Counted from the stretch's first letter, positions 1 to 9,033 are shown. The stretch is DNA of 24,331 bases from an uncultured Bacteroidota bacterium (GCA_946479615.1 CAMLGR010000061.1:1-24331), one strand, 5' to 3'. Made by a program: numbers and translations. The notes: a model not told the origin generated them from the letters alone.

Positions 1-472
1 TGATCAGTTCCTGGTTGGTCATCACACCCAGGTAGGCAAGGATCACCTGGATGGTGATCTCATCTTTTTTTTGCTGCCAGCTCATTTTCGATGCTTCATA
101 GTCGATCGCATTTCTTTTGACCGTATTGCGGATAGAAAGTCCGTTGAACAAAACAAGTTCACTGGAAAGATTATAATTTGCCACATCGATCCGTTCATTG
201 ATATACCCGTTGGTAAAAGGATCGATGCTTCGTCCCTGGTTGATCCCATGTCCTACCGATCCGTTCAGGTTGGGTAACATTTCCAGGCGGGATTGTTTCA
301 GGATGGCATCATTGGATTGCACCTGTGTTCCTCTTTGTGCAACATCGATATTCTGTTGAATAGCTATCTCCACGCATTGCTTAAGCGAATAGGTTTTCCC
401 CGTGCTATCCTGCGTCATAGCCTTTGTTCCTAAAAAAAGGACAATTAATCCTATACTAATACTTCTTCTCAT
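1..472 (-). CDS. TolC-family outer membrane efflux protein, N-terminal part (cut by window edge)
   Basis: The minus strand from the ATG at 470-472 is open to the window edge and gives about 157 residues. A signal peptide is likely: MRRSISIGLIVLFLG followed by a short polar stretch, with probable cleavage before or near QDSTGK. The mature start (YSLKQCVEIAIQQN, then IDVAQRG and the LEMLPNLNGSVGHG stretch) is the usual first helix and turn of TolC/OprM-type proteins (OEP family), which form the trimeric outer membrane channel of tripartite exporters. The later GRSIDPFTNGYINE and LSSELVLFNG segments match the Bacteroidota version of the family, where the first beta-hairpin and the LFNG motif are common. 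It is the last visible gene of the export operon, 71 nt after the ATPase gene, which fits the channel partner of the upstream fusion protein and permeases. The C-terminal half is not in the window. The family call is firm; the cargo is unknown. Confidence 0.88.
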   Translation of the reverse strand, partial: MRRSISIGLIVLFLGTKAMTQDSTGKTYSLKQCVEIAIQQNIDVAQRGTQVQSNDAILKQSRLEMLPNLNGSVGHGINQGRSIDPFTNGYINERIDVANYNLSSELVLFNGLSIRNTVKRNAIDYEASKMSWQQKKDEITIQVILAYLGVMTNQELI

Positions 473-543
473 AATTCTTATTTATAAAACACTTTTCACA
501 TACAAACAGGATGAGAAGGATAAAAGCTCCTCACCTGCTATCA

Positions 544-1209
544 TTATTTATCAACCCGCCCATCGAGGAGGTTGATCACCCGTGAACCATATTCAGCATT
601 TTTTTCAGAATGGGTAACCTGTATAATGGTCACTCCTTCATTATTTAATTCTTTGAATAATTGCATGATCTCTTCTCCCTGTTTGGAATTGAGGTTACCT
701 GTTGGTTCATCCGCGAGGATCAATTTGGGTTTGGCAATAAGCGCCCGTGCAATGCCTACCAATTGCTGCTGTCCACCCGATAACTGCGTCGGGAAAAGAT
801 CTTTCTTTCCTACGATCTGGAAACGGTCCAGCATATCGGCTACCATGGCTTTTCTTTCGGATGATTTAATATCCTGGTAGATCAGCGGCGTTTCTATATT
901 CTCATATACGGTCAGTTCATCGATAAGATGATAAGCCTGGAAAACAAACCCGATATATTGTTTGTACAAACCCGAACGTTGTTTTTCCCTGAGCTTATGC
1001 ACCGATTCATGCAAAAAGTTATATTCTCCTTCATTGAAATCGTCGAGCATGCCGATGACGTTCAGCAACGTGGACTTCCCGGAGCCGGAAGGACCCATGA
1101 TCGAAATAAACTCGCCCTCGTTGACCTGCAGGTTGATATCTTTTAAGATAAAAGTTCTTGTGCCTCCTATCGTAACCCACTTGAAGATGTTCTTTAATTC
1201 TAATAGCAT
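544..1209 (-). CDS. ABC transporter ATP-binding protein (LolD/MacB type) with altered signature and D-loop
   Basis: This 221-aa single nucleotide-binding domain should power the adjacent FtsX/MacB-type permeases from the cytoplasmic side. Visible motifs are Walker A GPSGSGKS (39-46), Q-loop Gln91 in GFVFQAYHLIDELT, signature LSGGQ (143-147), Walker B LILADEP (163-169) and H-loop His200 in VTHSE. The general pattern is that of the LolD/MacB/FtsE group. Two normally strict positions differ. The signature continues QQLVGIARAL, where this group has QQRVAIARAL, so Leu150 replaces Arg and Gly152 replaces Ala. The D-loop reads GNLNS instead of GNLDS, so Asn174 replaces Asp. The second ATPase in the operon (11577-12254) has the canonical residues at all three places. 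The gene lies 37 nt after the 803-aa permease and 71 nt before the TolC gene. Walker B Glu168 and the H-loop are intact, so it may still hydrolyse ATP, perhaps slowly. Confidence 0.93.
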   Translation of the reverse strand: MLLELKNIFKWVTIGGTRTFILKDINLQVNEGEFISIMGPSGSGKSTLLNVIGMLDDFNEGEYNFLHESVHKLREKQRSGLYKQYIGFVFQAYHLIDELTVYENIETPLIYQDIKSSERKAMVADMLDRFQIVGKKDLFPTQLSGGQQQLVGIARALIAKPKLILADEPTGNLNSKQGEEIMQLFKELNNEGVTIIQVTHSEKNAEYGSRVINLLDGRVDK

Positions 1210-1246
1210 ATGCTGTTTTTCTTAAATGATTTTAATTGATGATGTC

Positions 1247-3658
1247 TTATTCCGACCGCAGGTTTTTAACCGGGTTGGAAACGGCGGTCTTAAAGCACTG
1301 CACGGTAATAAAGGTAAACGCCGCCACGAAAATAAAAGCAGCTACATATATATAAGGCAATGCGCTCTGCTGTATACGGTATGCATAATTTTCCAGCCAT
1401 TGATTGGTAGCCAGGTAAGCCAGCGGCCAGGCAATGATATTGGCAATGACAATCAGCAGTGCATAGTCTTTTATAAAAAGAAAGATGATATTCTTTACAC
1501 CTGCGCCCAATACTTTGCGCACGGCTATTTCACGGGTGCGTCTTGCCAGGGTAAATGCTACCACCCCGAATATACCCATGAATACAATGACCAGGTTAAG
1601 GATCGTGGCAACACGGGTAGCTTTCTTCAATTGCAGTTCCGACTGATAGAGCGAACTGAAGTTCTGATCCATGAATGTATATTCAAAAGGAGCGCCCGGT
1701 GAAAGGCTTTTCCATTTGTCCTGGATCGCCGTCATTGTGCGACCCATATCCGAAGTATTCAGTTTGATGTTCAGATAGCGATAGATAGGATTATCTCCTA
1801 CGTGTATAAAAGAAAGCGGACCGATGTTTTGCTGGAAGGAAGAATAATTGAAGTCCTTTACCACACCCGCTACCAGCAGGTCAAAATTGGTGTTTCTTAT
1901 CCTTACCGTTTTACCAACTCCCGATTTCCATCCGAATGCTTTGACAGCCGCTTCATTCAATACGATCTTTCCCTGTGCACTGGTACCGTTATAGTCCTTG
2001 AAGAAGTCTCCTTCTTTTTGCTGCAACCCGAATGCAGAAGCAAAATGCTCGTCTGTCACCAGCGCCGGTATGACAAAAGCCTGGTCATTCGGGGAACCCT
2101 GCGGGATCAAATCCATCGTATTCGGAGGTGTTCTGTCGGGCACTTCGAAAGACAAGGCAGCATCCTGTACACCCGGTATTTGAGCAAGCTCACCACGGAT
2201 GGTTTCCATTCGCAATACACCGGTGGAATCCCATTGCTTAGGAAAAGCAGTTAATACGAGTAACTGCTCTTTATTGTACCCGAGGTCCTTGTTAAAAACA
2301 TAAGATACCTGTTTTGAAACGGTGACCGCACAGATAAAGATGACGATGGCCAATGTAAACTGTACTACCAGCAATGATTTACGGAACATCAATCCTCCTT
2401 TGGCCGTATCGACCTTTCCTTTTACCGAATGAATGATGCCGGAAGCGCTTAGTACAAAGGCCGGGTAAAGACCGGCGATAATCCCTACTGTCAGGACCAG
2501 CATTAATAACATCGCGATCTTATCTGCCCCAAACTGCCAGGTATGTGCGAGACTTGTATTAAGCAACTGGTTGAAAACAGGTCGCACCAATTCATAGATG
2601 ACCAGCGAGAGCAGGCAGGCGATGAAAGTAAGAATAAGCGATTCAGACAGGTGCTGGATGACCAATTGTTTTTTCCCTCCACCAAACACTTTCCGTAAGC
2701 CGATCTCCTTTAACCGGTAGGAAGAAGTGCCGATATTGATATTGATAAAATTAATGATCGCCATGACCAGGATAAAAAGCGCTACCAGTGAAAGCGTGGT
2801 GATCATCTTGCGCACAGCGCCATTATTATCCGACAGGTAATAATCTTTTAAAGGCGCTAATTGCACTTCCAATAATCCTTTCAGGTTAGCAGGCAACCGT
2901 AAATTGAGCGTACTGGCAATAGCCGCCTGTATATCTTTCGGATGAATACCCGGTTGCAGTTCCAGCATCCCCACCAGGTAAATATTGCTCCAGGATTCTT
3001 CGACATTGGCATTGGGACCAAAAAACTGGTTGCCGGCAAACGGGATAAAAACACTATAGCCCCTTTTATCGACGATATTATTAACGCTATTCACCGGCAT
3101 GTTTTTCAACACCGCTGAAATCGTATAGACCTGCTGCTGCGAAGTAGTACCGGAAATAGAGATCGTTTTGGTGATCACATCGGTGGTCCCGTAAAGCCGC
3201 ATCGCCAGGTCTTCAGTAATAACGGCAGAATTATTATTGGCAAATACCTGCTTGTCATTTCCTCTCAATACGCCGAACCCATACATCGATACCAGGCTCG
3301 TATCGCAAATGGAAATATTTTCCTTGAAATGTTTTTCTCCTGCCGATACTACATTAGTAACAGGGTTGAACCGGTAATAATTGGCAACAAGATTGGGATA
3401 TTTATCTTTCAGCTCATGCACCAGGGGTGCTACGGTAGTAATATCCAGACCCATTCCCTTCACTTTCCATTTGCTTTTGACGACATACTGGTTGTCAATA
3501 TTCCTGATACCGCTGTTGACGGATTTCTCGTTCAATATATATACACCGATCAGCATGGCAAAGCTGATTCCGATAGCCAGGCACAGGATATTGATCAGCG
3601 AAAATAATTTGTGCCGTTGCAAATGCCGGAATGCGGTAATAAAATAATTTTTCAGCAT
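1247..3658 (-). CDS. ABC transporter permease, duplicated MacB/FtsX type (permease A, most divergent)
   Basis: This 803-aa inner membrane permease contains two MacB-like halves in one chain. TM1 is at about 20-42, followed by a periplasmic MacB_PCD-like domain (about 43-280) and an FtsX core with TMs near 285-305, 340-360 and 380-403. A fifth TM (about 428-447), a second periplasmic domain and a second FtsX core (TMs near 686-704, 728-750, 768-788) follow. Each core carries the cytoplasmic coupling motif after its first TM: KEIGLRKVFGG (about 317-327) and REIAVRKVLGA (about 709-719). The C-terminus NPVKNLRSE matches the ending of the other three permeases. It is the most divergent of the four: the N-terminal consensus resembling SFDSY...IYRI in its paralogues is here NSGIRNIDNQYVV. 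It lies 31 nt after permease B and 37 nt before the ATPase at 544-1209, its most likely partner. Substrate unknown; MacB relatives export macrolides, peptides or lipoproteins, or do mechanotransmission. Confidence 0.93.
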   Translation of the reverse strand: MLKNYFITAFRHLQRHKLFSLINILCLAIGISFAMLIGVYILNEKSVNSGIRNIDNQYVVKSKWKVKGMGLDITTVAPLVHELKDKYPNLVANYYRFNPVTNVVSAGEKHFKENISICDTSLVSMYGFGVLRGNDKQVFANNNSAVITEDLAMRLYGTTDVITKTISISGTTSQQQVYTISAVLKNMPVNSVNNIVDKRGYSVFIPFAGNQFFGPNANVEESWSNIYLVGMLELQPGIHPKDIQAAIASTLNLRLPANLKGLLEVQLAPLKDYYLSDNNGAVRKMITTLSLVALFILVMAIINFININIGTSSYRLKEIGLRKVFGGGKKQLVIQHLSESLILTFIACLLSLVIYELVRPVFNQLLNTSLAHTWQFGADKIAMLLMLVLTVGIIAGLYPAFVLSASGIIHSVKGKVDTAKGGLMFRKSLLVVQFTLAIVIFICAVTVSKQVSYVFNKDLGYNKEQLLVLTAFPKQWDSTGVLRMETIRGELAQIPGVQDAALSFEVPDRTPPNTMDLIPQGSPNDQAFVIPALVTDEHFASAFGLQQKEGDFFKDYNGTSAQGKIVLNEAAVKAFGWKSGVGKTVRIRNTNFDLLVAGVVKDFNYSSFQQNIGPLSFIHVGDNPIYRYLNIKLNTSDMGRTMTAIQDKWKSLSPGAPFEYTFMDQNFSSLYQSELQLKKATRVATILNLVIVFMGIFGVVAFTLARRTREIAVRKVLGAGVKNIIFLFIKDYALLIVIANIIAWPLAYLATNQWLENYAYRIQQSALPYIYVAAFIFVAAFTFITVQCFKTAVSNPVKNLRSE

Positions 3659-3689
3659 AAAAATCTCTTTACAGGTTACTTATCATCAC

Positions 3690-6116
3690 TTATTCAGTAC
3701 GCAGGCTTTTCACCGGATTGGCCACGGCTGCTTTGATGGCCTGGAAACTGATCGTTACCAGGGCAATGAATAAAGCGAGAGCGCCGGCCAAAACAAATAT
3801 CCACCAACTAATACCGACCTTATAAACAAAATTATTCAGCCATTGATTCATTGCCCACCACGCCACCGGTGATGCGATCAGCAAAGAGATCAATACGAGT
3901 TTTATAAAATCTTTTGACAGCATGGTCACAATACCTGTTACCGAAGCACCCAATACTTTCCGTACTCCGATTTCTTTTATTTTCTGTTGAGCAGTGAACA
4001 TGGCCAGTCCGAAGAGACCGAGGCAACTGATCAGAATAGCGAGCAATGTAAACGAGTTGGATATTTTCTTCAGTGTTTGTTCGTCCTTGTATTGCCTGTC
4101 CACATCCTGGTCGAGAAAGGAATACTCAAATGGCACAGATGGCACGAGTTTTTTCCAGGCCGTGCCTACCGATGACAACACCGAGGCATAATTGCTGGTT
4201 TTGGTCTCGATGATCAGGTAAGCAGGATGATTATTATAAAAAGTAGCCAGCGGGTTTACCGGCTCCTTTAAAGAATTGAAATTATAATCATTGATAACAC
4301 CTACCAGGACGTGTGGCTCCTGATTTTTATTATACAATTTTGTTCCAATCGCCTTATCCAGCGGGATATTCATCTTTTTCAGGAGGCTCATGTTTGCCAC
4401 AAACTGGTTCACGGTATCAGCCGGGGTAAGATTACGACCTGCAATGACCTTCACTCCCATCAGGTTGAAAAAGTTCTCATCCGCCCCATTGATCTTTACA
4501 TTCGTGGCTGCATTCATATCCTGGCCTGACTTATATACACCGAAATCATTTGTCACAAACCGCGAAGGATAAAACAGGCAACCGGCCGAAGCATTGATAT
4601 CCTTGTTATTCATGAGCTCGTTTCGAAGGGCTGCGTATTGCCTCTGTGTCTGTTCGGAAGATAAAGGCACGATCAGCTTTTGTTGTTTATTAAATCCCAG
4701 GTCCATTGTTTGCATAAAATTGACCTGGCTGGAAATAACAATCATGCTGATGATAAGAATGATCGCGATCATAAACTGAAACACCACCAATCCTTTGCGC
4801 AGCATCACGGAAGAAGGTCTGAAACTAAACACCCCCTTCAATACACTTACCGGTTTAAAGGAAGAAAGGTACAAGGCCGGGTAAATACCGGCGAGCAATC
4901 CTGTCAATAAGCCTAGTGCAAGTACGATCAGGATAACGGCCGGGTTTAAGAGCGAGGCAGAAGTAATCGTTCCATCTGTCAGTTTATTCAAAAAAGGCAG
5001 GAGCCCGATAACAATCGGCACAGCCAGCAGGACGGAGATAAAAGAAATAAGACTTGATTCGCCCAGGAATTGCTTGATCAAAGACGATTTCAATGCGCCG
5101 ATCACCTTTCTTACACCGATCTCACGGGCACGACGGACAGAACGCGCCGTTGTTAGGTTGATAAAATTGATACAGGCAATCAATTGTATAAAAAAAGCAA
5201 TCGTTAGCAATAAATATAAAAAACTGACATCCGATATTTTATCCACCTGGTTAACGATGCCTTTTGAATATAAATGAATACCGGTGATTTTTTGCAGGTA
5301 TAAATGCTTTAATCCCTTCATACCTGATTCACGAAGGTTATCAGCGCCATATTTTTCCAGGAAAGCTGGCAGTTTGGCTTCCAGCGCTGCTGCATCGGCA
5401 TGAGGATTTAGTTTTACATAGTTGAATACAAAATTCTGTCCCGCCCACTGGTTAACCGTACGAACAAATTCTCCGACACCGCCACTGTTCATCGTCATCA
5501 TGTAATGAGGATTGAGATGTGTCTTGCCATAATTTTCATCGAAAACGCCTGTTACGGTAAATAAGCTCGTCCTGTCCTGGTTAGCGATCGTTACTTGTTG
5601 ACCCAGGGCACTGGCATGTCCGAATAATTTCTTAGCAACGGCCGAAGAAAGCACAACTGTGTAGGGTTGATCGAGCGAATGAAAAGGTTTCCCTTCGATG
5701 AATTTATAATCGAATACCTGGAAGAAAGTTGAATCGACAAAGTACCCATTCGATTCATAAAAATTCTGGTCGCTGCCTGCCACGCTTAAGAGATTGGTGG
5801 AAGCATCGGGTAGATTCACCACGCGCGTAGCCACGGCCACTTCTGGAAAATCCTGCTTCATCGTCATCGCGATAGGCGGTGAAGAAGTGGCAGAGTTGAT
5901 TGTTTTGGAATCGCCTCTTGCATCGAGAACGGTCCGTATCCTGTAGATAGAATTTGCATCGGCATGATAGGCATCATACCCATATTGATCTTTTACATAC
6001 AGGAGAATATATAAACAGCAAACCGTACCGGCGGTCAATCCCAATACATTGATCAGCGAGAAAGCCTTGTTTCTCGAAATATTGCGCCAGGCTGCTTTAA
6101 GATAATTTTGTATCAT
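3690..6116 (-). CDS. ABC transporter permease, duplicated MacB/FtsX type (permease B)
   Basis: This 808-aa inner membrane protein has the same two-half layout as its neighbours. TM1 is at about 19-41 (FSLINVLGLTAGTVCCLYIL), followed by a periplasmic domain, a three-TM FtsX core, a linker TM (VVFQFMIAIILIISMIVISS), a second periplasmic domain and a second FtsX core. Both coupling motifs are present, REIGVRKVIGA in the first half and KEIGVRKVLGA in the second. The segment just after TM1 contains YGYDAYHADANSIYRI, the Bacteroidota signature at the start of the first periplasmic domain. The protein ends NPVKSLRTE. Its gene is separated from the upstream 78-aa gene by 198 nt holding a long inverted repeat, and from permease A by 31 nt. 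It may therefore be expressed at a different level from the first half of the operon. The family call is firm; the cargo and the partner ATPase are inferred only from position. Confidence 0.94.
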   Translation of the reverse strand: MIQNYLKAAWRNISRNKAFSLINVLGLTAGTVCCLYILLYVKDQYGYDAYHADANSIYRIRTVLDARGDSKTINSATSSPPIAMTMKQDFPEVAVATRVVNLPDASTNLLSVAGSDQNFYESNGYFVDSTFFQVFDYKFIEGKPFHSLDQPYTVVLSSAVAKKLFGHASALGQQVTIANQDRTSLFTVTGVFDENYGKTHLNPHYMMTMNSGGVGEFVRTVNQWAGQNFVFNYVKLNPHADAAALEAKLPAFLEKYGADNLRESGMKGLKHLYLQKITGIHLYSKGIVNQVDKISDVSFLYLLLTIAFFIQLIACINFINLTTARSVRRAREIGVRKVIGALKSSLIKQFLGESSLISFISVLLAVPIVIGLLPFLNKLTDGTITSASLLNPAVILIVLALGLLTGLLAGIYPALYLSSFKPVSVLKGVFSFRPSSVMLRKGLVVFQFMIAIILIISMIVISSQVNFMQTMDLGFNKQQKLIVPLSSEQTQRQYAALRNELMNNKDINASAGCLFYPSRFVTNDFGVYKSGQDMNAATNVKINGADENFFNLMGVKVIAGRNLTPADTVNQFVANMSLLKKMNIPLDKAIGTKLYNKNQEPHVLVGVINDYNFNSLKEPVNPLATFYNNHPAYLIIETKTSNYASVLSSVGTAWKKLVPSVPFEYSFLDQDVDRQYKDEQTLKKISNSFTLLAILISCLGLFGLAMFTAQQKIKEIGVRKVLGASVTGIVTMLSKDFIKLVLISLLIASPVAWWAMNQWLNNFVYKVGISWWIFVLAGALALFIALVTISFQAIKAAVANPVKSLRTE

Positions 6117-6173
6117 AATAGATTGTGAACATTAAATGATCCGTTATACAATAGCACTGATAAATCAAATTTT

Positions 6174-6286
6174 CTATGTGTGTATTCCTATGTGACATTT
6201 ATGTGCCTATGTGGTAAGGCTACACCATTCCTTATATTCAGTTTTTTACCACATAGGATTATAGGCACATAGAAATACACACATAG
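6174..6286. repeat. Long imperfect inverted repeat built from CTATGTG units, inside the operon
   Basis: The left arm (6174-6217) starts CTATGTGTGTATT and ends CCTATGTGGTAA. The right arm (6246-6286) is its approximate reverse complement, starting TTACCACATAGG and ending AATACACACATAG, with a 28-nt loop between. The outer 13 nt and the inner 12 nt match perfectly or nearly so, while the centre differs by small insertions. Each arm is itself built from repeated CTATGTG/CCTATGTG units. The element fills most of the 198-nt gap between the 78-aa gene and permease B. It could be a REP- or MITE-like genomic repeat, or an mRNA hairpin that slows transcription or protects the upstream message. No run of T follows the stem on the minus strand, so a classical intrinsic terminator is not supported. 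Confidence 0.85.
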
Positions 6287-6314
6287 CATTAGAATTGCCA
6301 TCTGGCATCTAACA

Positions 6315-6551
6315 TTATGCAACTTCTTCTTGTTGCATTTTCTTCATCTTGTCTACCAGTTTCCCAAAAGCACTATTGTCTTCTTCTATATTTCCTGCTT
6401 TATTATGCTCCCATGCAGCCATCAATATGCCGAGTTGGTCAACGAGATACGGATGTTCACTGACCAGGCGGTTGAGTTCTGACAAATCAGTGCCCGTTGC
6501 CTCCCCGGACAACTTCTTACCAATCAATATCCATATCCTGCTTTGAAGCAT
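6315..6551 (-). CDS. Small soluble protein resembling the cytoplasmic N-terminus of FecR-type anti-sigma factors
   Basis: This 78-aa protein begins MLQSRIWILIGKKLSGEATG followed by TDLSELNRLVSEHP. The pattern RIW-LIG-KLSGEAT-(x)-ELxELxxLLxxHP is familiar from the cytoplasmic head of FecR-family anti-sigma factors of Chitinophagaceae. Here it stands alone: the chain stops after 78 residues with no membrane helix and no FecR periplasmic domain, and ends in a charged helix (KLVDKMKKMQQEEVA). Its ATG lies 10 nt after the stop of permease C, so the two are probably translationally coupled, and no ECF sigma gene is nearby. It might bind a sigma factor, or be a small accessory subunit of the permeases. 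The likeness to FecR is from pattern memory and not from a search. That the gene is real is supported by the close packing and the ordinary amino-acid composition. Confidence 0.72.
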   Translation of the reverse strand: MLQSRIWILIGKKLSGEATGTDLSELNRLVSEHPYLVDQLGILMAAWEHNKAGNIEEDNSAFGKLVDKMKKMQQEEVA

Positions 6552-6561
6552 TGGTTTACTT

Positions 6562-9015
6562 TTATTCTGTATGCAGTGATTTTACAGGGTTGGCAATAGC
6601 TGCCCTGATCGCCTGGTAACTTACCGTGAGCAAAGCAATCAGTAAAGCCACTGCTGCAGCGATGGCAAATACGCTCCAGCCGATATGTATGCGGAATGCA
6701 AAATCCTTCAGCCAGCTATTCACACCCCAGTAAGCAAGTGGTGATGCAATTATTATGGCAATGATAACCAGCAATACAAAATCTCTTGCCAGCATCGTTA
6801 CCAGGTTGGCAACTGATGCGCCAAGCACTTTGCGGATACCGATCTCCTTTACACGTTGCTGGGCCGTTAAGGTTATCAACCCCCATAAGCCCAGGCAGGA
6901 GATCAGCATGGCAAGTACAGAGAATATCTTAAATAAATTATATAGCTGCGATTCTGATTTATACAAAGCATCCAACTGGTCATCCAGAAAATTATATTCA
7001 AACACTGCTTTGGGAAAAACATCTTTATATACAAGACCCAGGCTGCTTAACACAGCCGGCAGATCAGCGCCCGATTTTATTTTCACGTTTACCTTATCAC
7101 AGAAAGGAAGAAATTGCGTGATCAGCGTAGGCTTTATTTCTTCATGCAATGAGCCCACATTGAAATCATTTACCACTCCAGCTATCTCGGCTGTCCATCC
7201 GTTAACACCTATCCAGAATCGTTTTCCCAATGCCGCCTGTGCTGATCCATACCCCATTGCCAGCACGAGTTTTTCATTCACGATGCATTTAGGAAAACGC
7301 TGGCCTTCCGGCAATGTGGCTGAAACAGCAGTTGTATCGGCGGCTGTAAAAAACCGTCCTGCCTTCAGTTGAAGATTATACAGGGAACAATATTTATCAT
7401 CGGTAAAAATAGTAGTCACTTCTTTGCGGTTAGGGTCATCCAGTCCTTTTTCACTCATGATCGTGCCCCAATGTGTATGCTCATCGCCACTGGGTGGACT
7501 GGTAGAGTAAGCAAATTCTTTTATGCCCGGCAGAACCGCCAGCCGTGTAGCCAGTTGATCCCTGTCCGCTTGCTTCACCCGGTGAGGCATGTTGAGCATA
7601 ACGATGTTCTCTTTATCGAAACCCAGGTTTTTGGTGCGCATATAATTCATCTGTTTCCCGATCAGCAATAAACCAATAAGCAGGCAAACAGAAATACTGA
7701 ACTGAGCGATCACCAATCCTTTTCTTAATACGGAGGATTGAGGATTGGTATTGACCGATCCCGATTTCAATGTAGCAGCCGGGCGGAACTTCGTGATCAG
7801 CCAGGCTGGATAAAATCCGGCGAGCAAAGCCGTCAGGCAAATTCCCGCCAGCAAACTTAACAGGAGACCGGGTGACTGAAAAAGATCGAACGTAATATGT
7901 TTGTTCACCATAGCATTCAAGGAAGGCAATACCATTTTAGCAATAACGATAGCCAGTATGCCTGATAAAGTGACCAGCAATAAAGCCTCACCGATGAATT
8001 GTGTGAGCAAGCGGAACTGACCGGCGCCAATGGTTTTTCTTACGCCTACTTCTTTGGCACGGGTAAGCGCCTGTGCCGTGGACAGGTTTATAAAATTGAT
8101 ACAAGCCAGTAACAATACGGCAATTCCAATAGCACCAAAGAACCATAACCAGCTTTGATTAATAGCAGGAACCCAGTTCCCGCCACCTGCATATTTTGCA
8201 TTGAAATGAACATCGGCCAGGGGTTGAAGTTCCAGTTCGCAATGAGAATCCTTAGGCAATCCCTGATCATTATTGATGAACCTGTCATAGATCCCTTTCA
8301 GCCCGGCCAGCAAGCCCGGACCCGGTTTCACTCCCTTGGGCAATACAATAAAAGTAGAACCTCCCGATACTGATCCGTAATGTGTAAGACTGGTGCCAAC
8401 AAATTTTTCATCATTGGATAAAGAAAGAATGAGTTCAGCAGGCAAATGGGTATTGCCGGGGAAATCTTTTATTACCGCGCCAACTGTTACCAGGAAATCA
8501 TTATTATAAGTAAACGTTTTCCCCAGCGCATTCTCATTACCAAAAAACTTTTTTGCAGTGGTTTCTGTCAGGATCGCCTGGTTAGGTTTGCGCAGGGTTT
8601 CGTAGGCATTGCCCTCTACTGTTTTTACATCGAATACATCGAGGAACTCGGGATCGGTGAGCATGACATGGTCCTGCCTGAATCTTTTCGTGGGATTGAT
8701 CTCGATGATCGCATCAAAAGGATGATGCACTTTGGTTACATTCTCCAGCCCCGGAATATCTTTTCTTATTTCGTCAGCCAGCGGGAAGGGCGTTGAGTAA
8801 TGAAAGCTTTTTTTACCGGCATCCACCCATACCTGGTTGATGCGATAGGTACGGCTGGCTTTTGTTTCGTAGCTATCAAAGCTTTTCTCATACCGGATAA
8901 ACAAACCGATCAGCAGGCATACGGTAATGCCCAGTGTAAGACCGGCGATATGCAGAAAAGTAGTCAGCTTCTGGCGGCTGAATCTGCGTAGCATGAAAAG
9001 AATGTTCCTGGACAT
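6562..9015 (-). CDS. ABC transporter permease, duplicated MacB/FtsX type (permease C)
   Basis: At 817 aa this is the longest of the four paralogous permeases. TM1 is at about 19-41 (TFLHIAGLTLGITVCLLIGLF), then YEKSFDSYETKASRTYRI opens the first periplasmic domain. The first FtsX core carries KEVGVRKTIGA, a linker TM follows (LVIAQFSISVCLLIGLLLIG), then the second periplasmic domain and the second core with KEIGIRKVLGA. The protein ends NPVKSLHTE. In its second half it is closest to permease B (both have TAQQxxKEIGxRKVLGASV and a following TML-(S/A)-(K/R)-DF helix), which suggests that B and C are recent duplicates. It follows permease D by 18 nt and is followed by the 78-aa gene after 10 nt. 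The role is as in the MacB/FtsX family: moving substrate, or force, between the periplasm and the rest of a tripartite complex. The substrate cannot be read from the sequence. Confidence 0.94.
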   Translation of the reverse strand: MSRNILFMLRRFSRQKLTTFLHIAGLTLGITVCLLIGLFIRYEKSFDSYETKASRTYRINQVWVDAGKKSFHYSTPFPLADEIRKDIPGLENVTKVHHPFDAIIEINPTKRFRQDHVMLTDPEFLDVFDVKTVEGNAYETLRKPNQAILTETTAKKFFGNENALGKTFTYNNDFLVTVGAVIKDFPGNTHLPAELILSLSNDEKFVGTSLTHYGSVSGGSTFIVLPKGVKPGPGLLAGLKGIYDRFINNDQGLPKDSHCELELQPLADVHFNAKYAGGGNWVPAINQSWLWFFGAIGIAVLLLACINFINLSTAQALTRAKEVGVRKTIGAGQFRLLTQFIGEALLLVTLSGILAIVIAKMVLPSLNAMVNKHITFDLFQSPGLLLSLLAGICLTALLAGFYPAWLITKFRPAATLKSGSVNTNPQSSVLRKGLVIAQFSISVCLLIGLLLIGKQMNYMRTKNLGFDKENIVMLNMPHRVKQADRDQLATRLAVLPGIKEFAYSTSPPSGDEHTHWGTIMSEKGLDDPNRKEVTTIFTDDKYCSLYNLQLKAGRFFTAADTTAVSATLPEGQRFPKCIVNEKLVLAMGYGSAQAALGKRFWIGVNGWTAEIAGVVNDFNVGSLHEEIKPTLITQFLPFCDKVNVKIKSGADLPAVLSSLGLVYKDVFPKAVFEYNFLDDQLDALYKSESQLYNLFKIFSVLAMLISCLGLWGLITLTAQQRVKEIGIRKVLGASVANLVTMLARDFVLLVIIAIIIASPLAYWGVNSWLKDFAFRIHIGWSVFAIAAAVALLIALLTVSYQAIRAAIANPVKSLHTE

Positions 9016-9033
9016 GGTAATGATTTTTATTGA

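Noticed and set aside
1226..2254. Plus-strand open frames of 150-158 codons opposite permease A
   Set aside because: They are antisense to a clear 803-aa permease, have low-complexity Arg/Cys/His-rich translations without domain motifs and are explained by the codon use of the opposite strand. The same goes for frames at 6755-7372, 9839-10345 and 14229-14567.
6174..6286. Intrinsic terminator or CRISPR-like array
   Set aside because: No T-run follows the stem on either strand, and the repeated units are too short and not separated by unique spacers of constant length. No cas gene is present.
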